DNA of 64,000 nucleotides from an uncultured Desulfobulbaceae bacterium (GTDB lineage Bacteria; Desulfobacterota; Desulfobulbia; Desulfobulbales; Desulfobulbaceae). Under the pieces are notes generated by a model. That model did not search any database. It was not told where the DNA came from and saw only the letters and a list, made by a program, of their open reading frames with translations. Location of the stretch: assembly GCA_947259225.1 (NCBI GenBank), contig CAMYLK010000001.1, positions 203,118 through 267,117 of the forward strand, read 5' to 3'. The position numbers and the translations under genes are program-made. Positions 36,225 through 45,410 of the stretch are shown here, in pieces (the first letter of the stretch is position 1; each line of letters begins with the position of its first letter).

Positions 36225-37381
36225 GGGGTTATATTCTGGTGTTTTTCTTTGTGAAAAAGCGGTATCTGCTGAACTGCAACAAGTGAAATCAGGCTCATGC
36301 AGGCTCCTGCCACAAATGGAATACGGTAGTCGATCATCCAGACAATGCCTCCTAAAACCGGCATGACCACGGCTGCAATATGGTTGATTGTGAAGCCGAC
36401 AGCCATGCTCGGTGCGATATCCTTCGGGTCGCCAACCTTTTGAAAATACGTGCGGATGGCAATGGCAAAGTTAAACAGGATATGATCGAGTATATACATA
36501 ATGGTGACCACTATCTTTGAATCTGTAAAGGCATAGGTCAGAAAGACCAGGACCAGCCCGGCATACTCAAGGGACAGGACCCTCCTTTCTCCGAACCTGA
36601 CAATGGATTTACCGATAAGGGGACTGATAAAGTAGTTGATGATATTATTCACAATAAAAAGGATGGTCACTTCGCGAACAGTGAAGTGAAAAATCTTAAC
36701 CATGAGAAAGACCGAGAAGGCGATGAATATCTGTCGCCTTGCCCCGGCCATGAACGTGAGAAAATAATAGAGTGAATACCGGCGGCGAAGGATCATTTTC
36801 TTGTGCTGCGGTACAATGTTCTCGTGGGTCGGGTCCTGCATAAGCGCCCATATACCGGCAATTGCCACCATCCCGCCCATCAATAGATACATGTATTTGT
36901 AACCGAGAAGGGGACCAAGAAGAAAGATGAGGATGCCGGCCACTATACTTGCAGCGGCCGCCAGACTTCTGAGCCGGCCGAATACTAGCGGAGAGGTGTT
37001 TTTGTCGAAGTACTGAAGGGTGAGCGACTGGTTGGTTGTTTCATAATAGTGAAAGCCGAAGCTCATGACCAGGGTTGTCACAAGCAGTCCGCCAAAGGTT
37101 GGAAAGTATCCGGCTGCAGCAGTTCCAACCCCGAGAAAGACTATGGACAGGGCAGAGAGGCGGTGTTCGCGCATGATGAGCATGACATAAACAGCAAGGA
37201 GGGCAAGAAAGCCGGGGATCTCACGAATGGACTGGATCGTACCGATGTGGAAGCCCTCGAGCCCCACAACCTCGACGGCAAAGTTGTTGAGCAGGATCAT
37301 CCAGGTTTGCAGGCCGATAACCGATGCTGTGGTCAGGACAAAAAGAAAACGGAGCATCGGTTTCTGTTCCTGGCTGATCAT
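36221..37381 (-). CDS. Major facilitator superfamily transporter
   Basis: The 386-residue protein has about twelve hydrophobic segments in two halves, joined by a charged loop near residues 185-205 (HENIVPQHKKMILRRR). The motif RSLAAAASIVAGILIFL and the ending resemble YbfB/UhpC-type MFS carriers, but specificity cannot be assigned. It is translationally coupled to the exported protease downstream. It is divergent from slyD, with a 256-bp region between. Confidence 0.8.
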   Translation of the reverse strand: MISQEQKPMLRFLFVLTTASVIGLQTWMILLNNFAVEVVGLEGFHIGTIQSIREIPGFLALLAVYVMLIMREHRLSALSIVFLGVGTAAAGYFPTFGGLLVTTLVMSFGFHYYETTNQSLTLQYFDKNTSPLVFGRLRSLAAAASIVAGILIFLLGPLLGYKYMYLLMGGMVAIAGIWALMQDPTHENIVPQHKKMILRRRYSLYYFLTFMAGARRQIFIAFSVFLMVKIFHFTVREVTILFIVNNIINYFISPLIGKSIVRFGERRVLSLEYAGLVLVFLTYAFTDSKIVVTIMYILDHILFNFAIAIRTYFQKVGDPKDIAPSMAVGFTINHIAAVVMPVLGGIVWMIDYRIPFVAGACMSLISLVAVQQIPLFHKEKHQNITP

Positions 37382-37536
37382 GATAGTGCCTTGCCTTCTA
37401 TGATGACGTGTATAAAGATATGAATGCCTTTAAATTAAGGTCAGTATACCCTATTCAACTCGAGTTGGGATTTGTTTTTCCTGCACACGGGTGAAAGTAA
37501 CGAGACTACTGATTATCACTATTTTGAATTACCTTA

Positions 37537-37564
37537 TTGACTTTCAGGTTCAATGACTTATTTT
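37537..37564 (+). promoter_or_regulatory. Candidate slyD promoter
   Basis: TTGACT (37537-37542) and TATTTT (37559-37564) are separated by 16 bp. Transcription would start near 37571, immediately before the terminator-like hairpin at 37584. Confidence 0.5.
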
Positions 37565-37583
37565 ACCCGTAACAGTGAAACCC

Positions 37584-37620
37584 GATGAAGCCTATGCATC
37601 AGGCTTCATCGTTTTTTTTT
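37584..37620 (+). terminator. Terminator-like hairpin in the slyD leader
   Basis: GATGAAGCCT (37584-37593) pairs perfectly with AGGCTTCATC (37601-37610), with a 7-nt loop and then G followed by nine or more T. This is a textbook intrinsic terminator on the plus strand, but no plus-strand gene lies upstream. It sits between the promoter candidate and slyD, 18 bp before the start codon, so it may attenuate slyD or end a short RNA. Confidence 0.85.
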
Positions 37621-37637
37621 ATTCTAAGAGGAATATT

Positions 37638-38171
37638 ATGCAGATTGATGAAAGAAAGTACGTTGCTATTGATTACAAACTTACTCTTGCTTCAGGAGAA
37701 GAGGTTGACAGCTCCCCGGAAGGGCAGCCGTTCGGTTTTATAACCGGAGCCGGGCAGGTTATCCCCGGCCTGGAGAAAGGACTCTGGGGCAAAGTGTCAG
37801 GGTTCGAGTCTACTCTTGTTATTGAATCGGAGGAAGGGTACGGACCGGTTAATGACAACCTGTTCCAGGAAGTTAAACGGGAACAGTTTCCTGCAGGCAC
37901 TGAAATTGAACCGGGTATGACCTTTCAGGCCCAGGGACCTCACGGCCCGATAATGATGACCGTTAAAGAGATGAAAGATGACGATACTGTCGTTGTTGAC
38001 CTGAACCATCCCCTTGCCGGAGAGCAGCTTCACTTCGCTGTAAAAGTAGTTGAAGTCAGGGAGCCGAATGCCCAGGAAGAGGAAATGCTCGCCCAGCAGG
38101 CTGCCGCTTGCGGCTGTGGCTGTGAGCCCGAGGAGCAGACTAATTGCGGATCAGGATGTAACTGCGGATAA
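37638..38171 (+). CDS. slyD: FKBP-type peptidyl-prolyl isomerase SlyD
   Basis: I start at ATG 37638 (MQIDERKYVAIDYKL), with AAGAGGAA upstream; the longer frame would include the terminator-like hairpin. The 177-residue protein has the SlyD FKBP domain (GQVIPGLEKGLWGK, then the inserted-in-flap chaperone part about 70-125). A metal-binding tail rich in Cys (CGCGCEPEEQTNCGSGCNCG) replaces the usual His-rich one. SlyD catalyses proline isomerisation and handles Ni or Cu; a Cys-rich tail may favour soft metals such as copper. A strong terminator follows. Confidence 0.9.
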   Translation: MQIDERKYVAIDYKLTLASGEEVDSSPEGQPFGFITGAGQVIPGLEKGLWGKVSGFESTLVIESEEGYGPVNDNLFQEVKREQFPAGTEIEPGMTFQAQGPHGPIMMTVKEMKDDDTVVVDLNHPLAGEQLHFAVKVVEVREPNAQEEEMLAQQAAACGCGCEPEEQTNCGSGCNCG

Positions 38172-38191
38172 AAAATACCTACATATTTTGT

Positions 38192-38228
38192 AAAAGGACG
38201 GGTCACTGACGACCCGTCCTTTTTTTTT
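38192..38228 (+). terminator. Intrinsic terminator after slyD
   Basis: AAAAGGACGGGTC (38192-38204) pairs with 38211-38223 across a 6-nt loop and is followed by a run of T to 38228. It may also serve the convergent gene at 38257. Confidence 0.93.
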
Positions 38229-38256
38229 GTTAAACACTCTGTTGTTGTTCTTCTTC

Positions 38257-38934
38257 TTACCTTGATGATCCTTTCAGGATATCCCTCAAAGTGTTGACTT
38301 GATTTTGCAGTTTACCTGCTTCATCAGGCGGGATCAGAAAACCCGGTACAGGTTGGGATATGAGAGTTTTTGAAACTTTCTGAGCTTCTGCAACATTCTT
38401 TTTTCGTGCATCGAGGGACCGTAGGATCATATTCAAGTTGCCCCAGCTATGTCCCTGATCAAGATGTTCCATGCTCTGCATAATGATTGTGTTAAGTGTC
38501 AGAAACACGGGGTCTACTACGGCTTCTCCAGAATCTTCGCAACGAATTCTCGAACCGAAGCTCCGGCACATGAACGAGCGGACCGGGTATATGGTGCAGA
38601 AGTTTTCCTGCAGGAAAATGCACGGTGACAGGTTCCATGCTGTTTCGTGATCTACATCAATGCCTGCGAAACATGCAGCCGCAAACTGGTTGGTCGTTGT
38701 TGACGGTGCTGGCGAATTTTCCGGCAGGTTGTCCAGGAGGGTGACCAGATCGGGCTTGCGAGTCATTATATATTCATAAATCAGCTCACCCTCCAGGGTA
38801 GTCATCGTCACGCTCTGGGTACAGCAGGTCGAGCATCCCTTTTCGCAGGCAAAGTCGAACTCTTGCGCCCATGTATCGAAATGGTCGTAGATTTTTAAAA
38901 GCGCTTTAAGCCGTTTTGAATTCTTATCAGCCAT
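38257..38934 (-). CDS. YkgJ-family cysteine-cluster protein
   Basis: The 225-residue protein has the N-terminal cluster FDFACEKGCSTCCTQSV (CxxxCxxCC), and later FCTIYPVRSFMCRSFGSRIRC. This is the zinc- or iron-binding layout of the YkgJ/UPF0153 family. Function in the family is mostly unknown. It lies 20 bp downstream of the copper oxidase gene on the same strand, so it could be co-transcribed with that copper locus, though no biochemical link is known. Confidence 0.8.
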   Translation of the reverse strand: MADKNSKRLKALLKIYDHFDTWAQEFDFACEKGCSTCCTQSVTMTTLEGELIYEYIMTRKPDLVTLLDNLPENSPAPSTTTNQFAAACFAGIDVDHETAWNLSPCIFLQENFCTIYPVRSFMCRSFGSRIRCEDSGEAVVDPVFLTLNTIIMQSMEHLDQGHSWGNLNMILRSLDARKKNVAEAQKVSKTLISQPVPGFLIPPDEAGKLQNQVNTLRDILKGSSR

Positions 38935-38954
38935 CGAACAAACTTGTTGAGTTA

Positions 38955-41396
38955 TTAAAAGCGTATCTGGAGACCGGCTCCCCAGGCATAATCAGAGTGC
39001 CAGAGGGCGCTTACGGAAAAGTTTTTATGGACCATGTACGTCAGGCCTGCTTTTCCTTCCCACAGGTCATGGGTATCATAGCGAACCTCGCCGACCAGGG
39101 AAAGGCGAGGAGTCAGTTCTAAAGATTTTTCCAGGCTGACTCGGGAGCCGCCATCCGTGTCGATCCAGGTTCGGGATTCAAAGTTGAGCGGCAAAAGGTA
39201 GTGGAAACCGAAAACACCGCGGGTTTCTTCAGTGGAGCTTTCCTCGCCATGCATATTCACACCGGCAAAGAGCGTAAAGAACCTGTTGAAATACCGGTCC
39301 CAGGAGAGTATCCCTTCCCATTCTGTTTGGTCAACATTCTCCCAGCCGACCTCCCAGAAAGCGGTTACAATATTGCGGGTATTGGAGAGGGTGAGCATAC
39401 CTTCAGTCATGTTGCTGAGGATGTCCGCTTCTCCCCAGAAATACCACGGATCTTTGTAAACCTTTGGCCTGATGGCCTCTAACTCAGGGGTTATGGGAAA
39501 ATCTTCATAATGAACGACCCGGGTCATACCGGCCTTCATGTGATAGAGCAGGTGACAGTGAAAGAACCAGTCACCGACCTCGTTGGCATCAAATTCGATA
39601 ACCGTGGTGGACATGGGGGCAACATCAACCGTATGCTTGAGCGGGGCAAAGTCTCCCTGACCATTAACAACCCGGAAGAAGTGACCGTGCAGGTGTATGG
39701 GATGATGCATCATGGTCCTGTTGATCATGATAAACCTGGCGATCTCGCCTTCACGGATACGGATAGAGTCGCTTTCCGCCAAGGTTTTGTTGTTGAAAGA
39801 CCAGATATACCTTTCCATGTCTCCATCCAGGGCCAGTCGTATTTCCCGCACCTTTCTGTCTCCACCAAAGGCAGTTGGTTGTGTTGCACGCAGTTTTGCA
39901 TACGGTGGCAGGGGACGTTCAGGGTCCATGCCATCAACCGCGAGGTTTTCACGAGATGAAATATCGGTAGCCAGAAAACCGAAATTCGTGCCGAATCTTC
40001 TGCCGGACCTGTCAGCTGAAACCTGGTCCGGCATTGAATGCACTTCAGTCTGCATTGACTCCATGGTATGTTTTTTCATGCTCTCCGGCATCTGCATGTG
40101 AGTTTCATGGGTTTCATTTTTCATGCCAGCGGAATGATCCATCTGATTCGTATGATCCATTTGGGATGTATCGGAATGTTCCATTTTCATTTCATGTTCC
40201 GGCATGCTTCCATGGCCCATGTCCATCATGCCGGGCTTGTCGAACATTCCGATGTCAACCATATTGTCAGGCATACCCATGCTTCCCGCAGGGGTAAGGG
40301 CAAATGCCTGCTTGAGTCCTGCATGATGCATGGGCTGATACAGGTTAGGCTTTGGGACCTCCCGGGCCGGGTGGCGCATTCCCTCGCCAAGCCAGACAGA
40401 GGCATGGCCGGAACCGTCATGGGCCGTGGCCCTGAGCTCGCAGGAACCTGAAGGTGGAAGGGTTATCAGCATATCATATGTTTCTGCTACCCCTACAAGC
40501 AGCCTTTCTTCCTGCACAGGACTGACGTCAATGCCGTCGGCAGCAACAATGGTCATCGGACCGCCGCTGAATTCCACATGGAAATAGGTGGTGGCTGATC
40601 CGTTAATTATCCGCAGACGAATTGTTTCATCGGGAACCGCCTGGAGTGTATCATCAACACTGCCGTTGGCAAGAAAACGGTCATAGGCGACATCCGAGAT
40701 GTCCATTGGCGGCATGCGCATAAACTCTCTCTGGAAGTAACTGCCAAGCATGCCAAGCTTTGCTGCCCCCAGGATGGATTGCCCGCTTCCCTTTTCCAGG
40801 GCATACCATTCACTTCCGCGTTTTAAAGTCCTGTTCACACTTTGAGGTTTTTCGTCTGTCCAGTCAGAAAAAAGGATGACATGGTCGCGGTGATGTTTCA
40901 TCCCTCCATCTTGCGCCTCAATAACGATGGAGCCGTACACACCTCTCTGTTCCTGAAGCCCTGTATGGGAGTGATACCAGTAGGTTCCGGACTGGCGGAT
41001 GGGAAATTCGTAGGTAAAGGTAGTGCCAGCCGCAATCGGAGGAAAACTTATGTAGGGCACACCGTCCATACCCGGCGGGACAAGGATACCGTGCCAGTGA
41101 ATAGAGGAATCGACATCCATGGTGTTTCTGACATTGATTCGGGCAAGGTCACCTTCCCTGAACCGGAGAACAGGTCCGGGAATATCGCCGTTAATGGTCA
41201 TAGCCTCGGTTGATTTACCGGTAATGTTAACATCCTGCTTGGCAATGGTGAGGGTATATTCGACAGTAGCCGCTCCCGCTGCCCTGATGAAAACAAGGGT
41301 GTATAACAGACAAGGGAACAGCGCGTTGACAGTAATTTTTCGAATGCAAGGCAACAGGGAGATATGATTGAAAAAGGTGTGAAAGTGGAGATACAT
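38955..41396 (-). CDS. CopA-type multicopper oxidase fused to CopB-like outer-membrane barrel
   Basis: The 813-residue protein has an export signal (about 25-43) and a CopA multicopper oxidase (45-640). Copper sites are HWHG (100-103), WYHSHTG (140-146), HPIHLHGH (565-572) and HCHLLYHMKAGM (613-624). A Met/His-rich insertion (370-455, many MDH/MEH) should bind Cu(I). Residues 650-813 match the C-terminal part of CopB copper-resistance barrels (WYFWGEADIL, TAFWEVGWENVDQTEW, final LWHSDYAWGAGLQIRF). CopA and CopB are normally separate. Here the oxidase seems tethered to a truncated barrel. Role: oxidise and sequester periplasmic Cu(I). Confidence 0.88.
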   Translation of the reverse strand: MYLHFHTFFNHISLLPCIRKITVNALFPCLLYTLVFIRAAGAATVEYTLTIAKQDVNITGKSTEAMTINGDIPGPVLRFREGDLARINVRNTMDVDSSIHWHGILVPPGMDGVPYISFPPIAAGTTFTYEFPIRQSGTYWYHSHTGLQEQRGVYGSIVIEAQDGGMKHHRDHVILFSDWTDEKPQSVNRTLKRGSEWYALEKGSGQSILGAAKLGMLGSYFQREFMRMPPMDISDVAYDRFLANGSVDDTLQAVPDETIRLRIINGSATTYFHVEFSGGPMTIVAADGIDVSPVQEERLLVGVAETYDMLITLPPSGSCELRATAHDGSGHASVWLGEGMRHPAREVPKPNLYQPMHHAGLKQAFALTPAGSMGMPDNMVDIGMFDKPGMMDMGHGSMPEHEMKMEHSDTSQMDHTNQMDHSAGMKNETHETHMQMPESMKKHTMESMQTEVHSMPDQVSADRSGRRFGTNFGFLATDISSRENLAVDGMDPERPLPPYAKLRATQPTAFGGDRKVREIRLALDGDMERYIWSFNNKTLAESDSIRIREGEIARFIMINRTMMHHPIHLHGHFFRVVNGQGDFAPLKHTVDVAPMSTTVIEFDANEVGDWFFHCHLLYHMKAGMTRVVHYEDFPITPELEAIRPKVYKDPWYFWGEADILSNMTEGMLTLSNTRNIVTAFWEVGWENVDQTEWEGILSWDRYFNRFFTLFAGVNMHGEESSTEETRGVFGFHYLLPLNFESRTWIDTDGGSRVSLEKSLELTPRLSLVGEVRYDTHDLWEGKAGLTYMVHKNFSVSALWHSDYAWGAGLQIRF

Positions 41397-41421
41397 AAAT
41401 TTTCCCCAAAAGCTGAAGAAA

Positions 41422-41814
41422 TTATTTTGCCAGTTTAATTGTCAGAGCGGTGACAAAACCCCATACCCAGTTCAGGAAGAGTACCAGGACAGGTGTAAGC
41501 ATGCCGAGATCAAGACCGGCAATTCCTTTATGCGCTTTATAGGGAAAAACAACAAAAAGCTGGACCAGGGTTGGCAGCAGGCTAAGAACACTGCCCTTCA
41601 TCAGCAGCCTGGAATCAAGTATCGGCAGGACAAAGGCCAGGCCCCAGATACCCCCCCAGACAATTCTGGGGTAGAGCCACATCGGTGACAGCTTAGGGGC
41701 TATGGAGACGCTCATTGCATGGGTTAACCCGAAATTGCCAAGGAGCCAGAGGGCTATACTGTTTGCAAGCGCCCCCAGACAACCGGCTGCAAAGAATACC
41801 AGTAATTTTTTCAT
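41422..41814 (-). CDS. Four-helix membrane protein of unknown function
   Basis: The 130-residue protein is almost wholly hydrophobic, with about four membrane segments (3-28, 48-70, 75-92, 104-128) and short loops. Its N-terminus, LVFFAAGCLGALANSIALWL, is rich in small residues. I know no named family. It lies 25 bp upstream of the CopA-CopB fusion gene on the same strand (AGGTAAATAATG upstream), so it may belong to that copper operon. Confidence 0.65.
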   Translation of the reverse strand: MKKLLVFFAAGCLGALANSIALWLLGNFGLTHAMSVSIAPKLSPMWLYPRIVWGGIWGLAFVLPILDSRLLMKGSVLSLLPTLVQLFVVFPYKAHKGIAGLDLGMLTPVLVLFLNWVWGFVTALTIKLAK

Positions 41815-41964
41815 TATTTACCTCCGGTTACTTTTAATGGTGTTTTCAGCCGGTGGAAAAATATCTGGTTCTTATTGTTACAAGGTCCAGAAGTAGCATT
41901 TCATAATAAAACGTAAAAGACTGTGACTCCCAGAAACGTAATAAGTAACGGGAAGAGTTAAATA

Positions 41965-42180
41965 TCATTCCTTGTTTCGTTCATCTATCTCTTTAGCTCT
42001 TTCTTCTTCTTTGTCGGCAACAGCCTGGGCCTTGTCAATTGGGGTTTTTATCATCCGTACAGCCTCCTTGCCGATTTCTTCGGTTTTGGTTTCGATTCGG
42101 CCTTTTTCATCATCGCCTGAACATGAATATAAAAGAACAGCTGACATCAAAATGATCACTATTGACTTTAAAATTTTCAT
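41965..42180 (-). CDS. Small lipoprotein
   Basis: The 71-residue precursor has a lipoprotein signal with lipobox LLYSC (Cys20). The mature part of about 50 residues is charged and helical (KTEEIGKEAVRMIKTPIDKAQAV...ERAKEIDERNKE). It is probably an outer- or inner-membrane-anchored coiled-coil peptide. GGAGGAGCAAGC precedes the ATG, so expression is likely. It lies 49 bp downstream of lgt, the lipoprotein-maturation gene, on the same strand. Function is unknown. Confidence 0.75.
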   Translation of the reverse strand: MKILKSIVIILMSAVLLYSCSGDDEKGRIETKTEEIGKEAVRMIKTPIDKAQAVADKEEERAKEIDERNKE

Positions 42181-42229
42181 GCTTGCTCCTCCAGTTCCAA
42201 TTTATTTATTACCATCTGTAAAATAACGC

Positions 42230-43027
42230 CTATTTTCGGATTCGTACAAACCAGAGCACAAATCCCATTATTATCATAACTATGCTGAGGATCTGCCCCA
42301 TGGTTAATCCAAGAAAAATCTGTCCGAGATGAGGGTCAGGCTCCCTGAAAAATTCACCAAGAACCCTGACAACCCCGTAGAGGATCAGAAACAGGGCAAG
42401 CATTGAACCGTGGGGCCAGAACTTGGATGGTATCGTTTGCCACGGTTTGTGTTTGAGGCCCCAGAGGATACAGAACAGGAGAAGTCCCTCAAGAAGGGCT
42501 TCGTAAATTTGTGAAGGGTGTCGCGGCAATGGCCCGCCGTTTGGAAAAACCATGCCCCAGGGCACATCGGCAACTCTGCCGAAAAGTTCGCTATTGATGA
42601 AGTTGCCGATCCGCCCAAAACCCAACCCGATGGGGACTGTCACGACATACAGGTCTGCCGTTTTCCAGAAACTGAGATGATGATAGCGGCAGAAGGAATA
42701 CCCGGCAAGAATGACGCCGAGGCATCCGCCGTGAAATGACATGCCGCCCTGCCAGGTGGCAAGAATTTCAAGGGGATGCGCAAAATAGTAAGCTGGTTGA
42801 TAAAAAAGAACATAACCAAGCCGCCCTCCCAGAATAACCCCCAGAATAATAAACAGGTTGAGGTTGTCAAATCGTTCAGCCAGTTCCTGCCAGTTAAATT
42901 TTTTGATCTGATAGCGGACCAGGAAGTAAGTTGCTGCGAAACCAATAACATACATGAGTCCGTACCAGCGAACTTTGAGTTGGCCGAAAGAGATAATAAC
43001 CGGATCAATTTCTGGATAATTCAGCAT
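42230..43027 (-). CDS. lgt: Prolipoprotein diacylglyceryl transferase
   Basis: The 265-residue inner-membrane enzyme has the Lgt signature GRIGNFINSELFGR. Other conserved parts are GGRLGYVLFYQ, GGMSFHGG (catalytic His region) and REFFREPD. It transfers diacylglycerol to the lipobox cysteine, the first step of lipoprotein maturation. Seven membrane segments are expected. It is 12 bp downstream of mnmG on the same strand, so the two probably form an operon. Confidence 0.95.
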   Translation of the reverse strand: MLNYPEIDPVIISFGQLKVRWYGLMYVIGFAATYFLVRYQIKKFNWQELAERFDNLNLFIILGVILGGRLGYVLFYQPAYYFAHPLEILATWQGGMSFHGGCLGVILAGYSFCRYHHLSFWKTADLYVVTVPIGLGFGRIGNFINSELFGRVADVPWGMVFPNGGPLPRHPSQIYEALLEGLLLFCILWGLKHKPWQTIPSKFWPHGSMLALFLILYGVVRVLGEFFREPDPHLGQIFLGLTMGQILSIVMIIMGFVLWFVRIRK

Positions 43028-43039
43028 AGCAGTATTTTT

Positions 43040-44923
43040 TTAAATATATCCTTGTTTTTTCAGGTGTACTTGAAGAACAGAGATGGCGGCCGGGGTCATC
43101 CCTGAAATTCGGGAAGCCTGTCCCAGGGAAAGCGGTTGCACCCTGTTTAATTTTTCAACTACCTCGTTTGACAGGCCGGGCAGGCCATCATATATCATGT
43201 CAGCCGGCAGGAGGGTCCGTTCTAGCTTTTTGAAGCGGGTTACCTGGTCTTCCTGGCGTTTTATATATCCCTCATATTTCACCTGAAGTTCTGCTTCCTC
43301 ACTGTAGGAGAGGTTTTCAAGGTTGACTTCCATCGGTATGCCTGCCTGCTGAACTATTTTTTTAATGGAAGTAAGGGTAATTTCAGGTCTCCTGAGCAAT
43401 CCTGCCAGTGACATGGGTTGTTTTAACCTGACACTGCCAAGTTGCGCAAGGGCATCATTTACCTGATCGGTGGGACGAATTCGTCCGGAGTGCAAATGGG
43501 CAACAGTATGTTCAATGGTTTCCTTCTTATGGAGAAAATGCTCCCATGTATCTTTGTCTACCAGACCGATTTTATGGCCTGTTTCCCGCAGTCTCAGATC
43601 AGCGTTGTCTTCACGAAGCAACAGCCTGTACTCCGCCCTGGAGGTAAAAAGCCTGTAGGGTTCCCTGGTGCCTTTTGTTATGAGGTCGTCAATGAGAACG
43701 CCTGTGTAGGCTTGAGACCGGTCCAGGACCAGAGGTTCCTCTCCCCTTACGTAAAGAACACCATTGATTGCCGCCATCAGTCCCTGGGCCGCGGCCTCTT
43801 CATAGCCTGAAGTCCCGTTGATCTGGCCGGCCAGAAAAAGACCTTTCACTTTTTTCGTTTCAAGGGAAGGTTTCAGTTCCAGCGGGTCGATATAATCATA
43901 CTCTATGGCATAACCAGGTCGGATAATTGTTGCCTTTTCCAGCCCGGGAATAGAGTGGACCATATCGATCTGGGTTTGGAGAGGAAGGCTGGTCGGGATG
44001 CCGTTGGGGTAGATTTCCACGGTATCGAGTCCTTCCGGTTCCAGGAATATCTGGTGGCGCCCCTTATCTGGAAACCGCATCACCTTGTCTTCAATGGAAG
44101 GACAGTAGCGGGCCCCTATGCCTTCAATGATCCCGGCATACATGGGTGACTGGTCAATTGAACTACGGATGACTTCGTGTGTTTTTTCATTGGTGTACGT
44201 TATGTAGCAGGGGCGCTGTTCCAGCGTTGGGATTCCACTACTGGAAAACGAGAACATATTGGGAGGATCGTCGCTGTGCTGAGGCTCGAGAGTACTGAAA
44301 TCAATTGAGTTTCCGTCCAGGCGAGGCACGGTTCCTGTTTTCATCCTGCCGACTGTAAAACCTGTATGTTTGAACCACTCTGCCAGTCGGGTTGAGGGTG
44401 CATCACCCATTCTGCCGGCAGAAAAGTTTTTCATCCCGATATGGATAAGTCCGTTTAAAAAAGTACCGGTCGCGACAACAACTGCGCGGACAGAAATAAT
44501 TTCGTCCAGCGATGTTCGAATGCCACTGACACCATCGTCATTTACTAGAATTTCGTCTACTACGGTCTGGCGAATTTCAAGATTCGGCTGGTTTTCAAGG
44601 AGATTTTTCATCCGCAGCCGATACCGAAGCCGGTCTGCCTGGGCGCGGGAAGATCTGACGGCCGGGCCCTTGCTTGTGTTGAGTCTGCGGAACTGAATAC
44701 CGGTAGCATCAATATTTTTAGCCATTTCACCGCCCAGTGCATCGATTTCCTTGACGAGATGTCCCTTGGCAAGGCCTCCGATTGCGGGATTGCACGACAT
44801 GGCACCAATGGTGTCTGCATTGATGATACAGACCAGGGTCTTGTGACCCATTCGTGCGGCGGCAAGTGCAGCTTCACACCCTGCATGTCCGGCTCCGATT
44901 ATGGCAATATCAAAGTCAGTCAT
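43040..44923 (-). CDS. mnmG: tRNA uridine-5-carboxymethylaminomethyl modification enzyme MnmG
   Basis: The 627-residue FAD protein begins with [20 protein letters not shown] (dinucleotide-binding). It has the MnmG signatures [20 protein letters not shown] and [13 protein letters not shown], and the conserved C-terminal [11 protein letters not shown]. With MnmE it modifies the wobble uridine U34 of several tRNAs. Length is normal. mnmE is also in this window but 8 kb away and on the other strand, unlike the usual adjacent pair. Confidence 0.96.
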   Translation of the reverse strand: MTDFDIAIIGAGHAGCEAALAAARMGHKTLVCIINADTIGAMSCNPAIGGLAKGHLVKEIDALGGEMAKNIDATGIQFRRLNTSKGPAVRSSRAQADRLRYRLRMKNLLENQPNLEIRQTVVDEILVNDDGVSGIRTSLDEIISVRAVVVATGTFLNGLIHIGMKNFSAGRMGDAPSTRLAEWFKHTGFTVGRMKTGTVPRLDGNSIDFSTLEPQHSDDPPNMFSFSSSGIPTLEQRPCYITYTNEKTHEVIRSSIDQSPMYAGIIEGIGARYCPSIEDKVMRFPDKGRHQIFLEPEGLDTVEIYPNGIPTSLPLQTQIDMVHSIPGLEKATIIRPGYAIEYDYIDPLELKPSLETKKVKGLFLAGQINGTSGYEEAAAQGLMAAINGVLYVRGEEPLVLDRSQAYTGVLIDDLITKGTREPYRLFTSRAEYRLLLREDNADLRLRETGHKIGLVDKDTWEHFLHKKETIEHTVAHLHSGRIRPTDQVNDALAQLGSVRLKQPMSLAGLLRRPEITLTSIKKIVQQAGIPMEVNLENLSYSEEAELQVKYEGYIKRQEDQVTRFKKLERTLLPADMIYDGLPGLSNEVVEKLNRVQPLSLGQASRISGMTPAAISVLQVHLKKQGYI

Positions 44924-45410
44924 AGGTTAATCAATCGGTTTTGAATTGCACTGGTACCATCTGAAAAAAGTGGTTCTATAGCGTATCTCACCGCATTTCC
45001 ATGGTTATTGTCCATATGTGTAAACTTTTCAGAAGTTCCGTAATTGTCGAGAATTATTATATGTGACTTGACCGGAAAACAGATACGGTACTTTTAGTTT
45101 TTCAATGTAAAACAGGCGTATTATAGTCTATGGGCCCATATTTGCAATGGATACAGGGTGTGCTGGACCACTTGCTTCGAATGTTGAGCTGGAATACAAT
45201 ATACATTGACCTTTGAGAAAGGTTGCAGGTAAAAGAAATTTGCCGGTTTATGTCATGCTATATTATTCTCGTATGTTTTGAAAAATTAGAGTTTAGAGTG
45301 CGTGTTGTTCTTTCATTATCATCAATTCATTGTTAGTCGGGTTAGAAGTGCTGCCGACACAGGGTCCTGATTAAAAGTTCAACTTTTCGGCCTTCTGGCC
45401 GGGTATATCT
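44924..45410. other. Divergent intergenic region mnmG/trkH
   Basis: These 487 bases separate the divergent mnmG-lgt and trkH units and must carry their promoters. I find no promoter with convincing spacing, no long palindrome and no gene. Confidence 0.5.

Noticed and set aside
37575..37637. N-terminal extension of SlyD by 21 residues
   Set aside because: The extension translates the terminator hairpin and lacks a ribosome site; ATG 37638 has AAGAGGAA and matches the family start.
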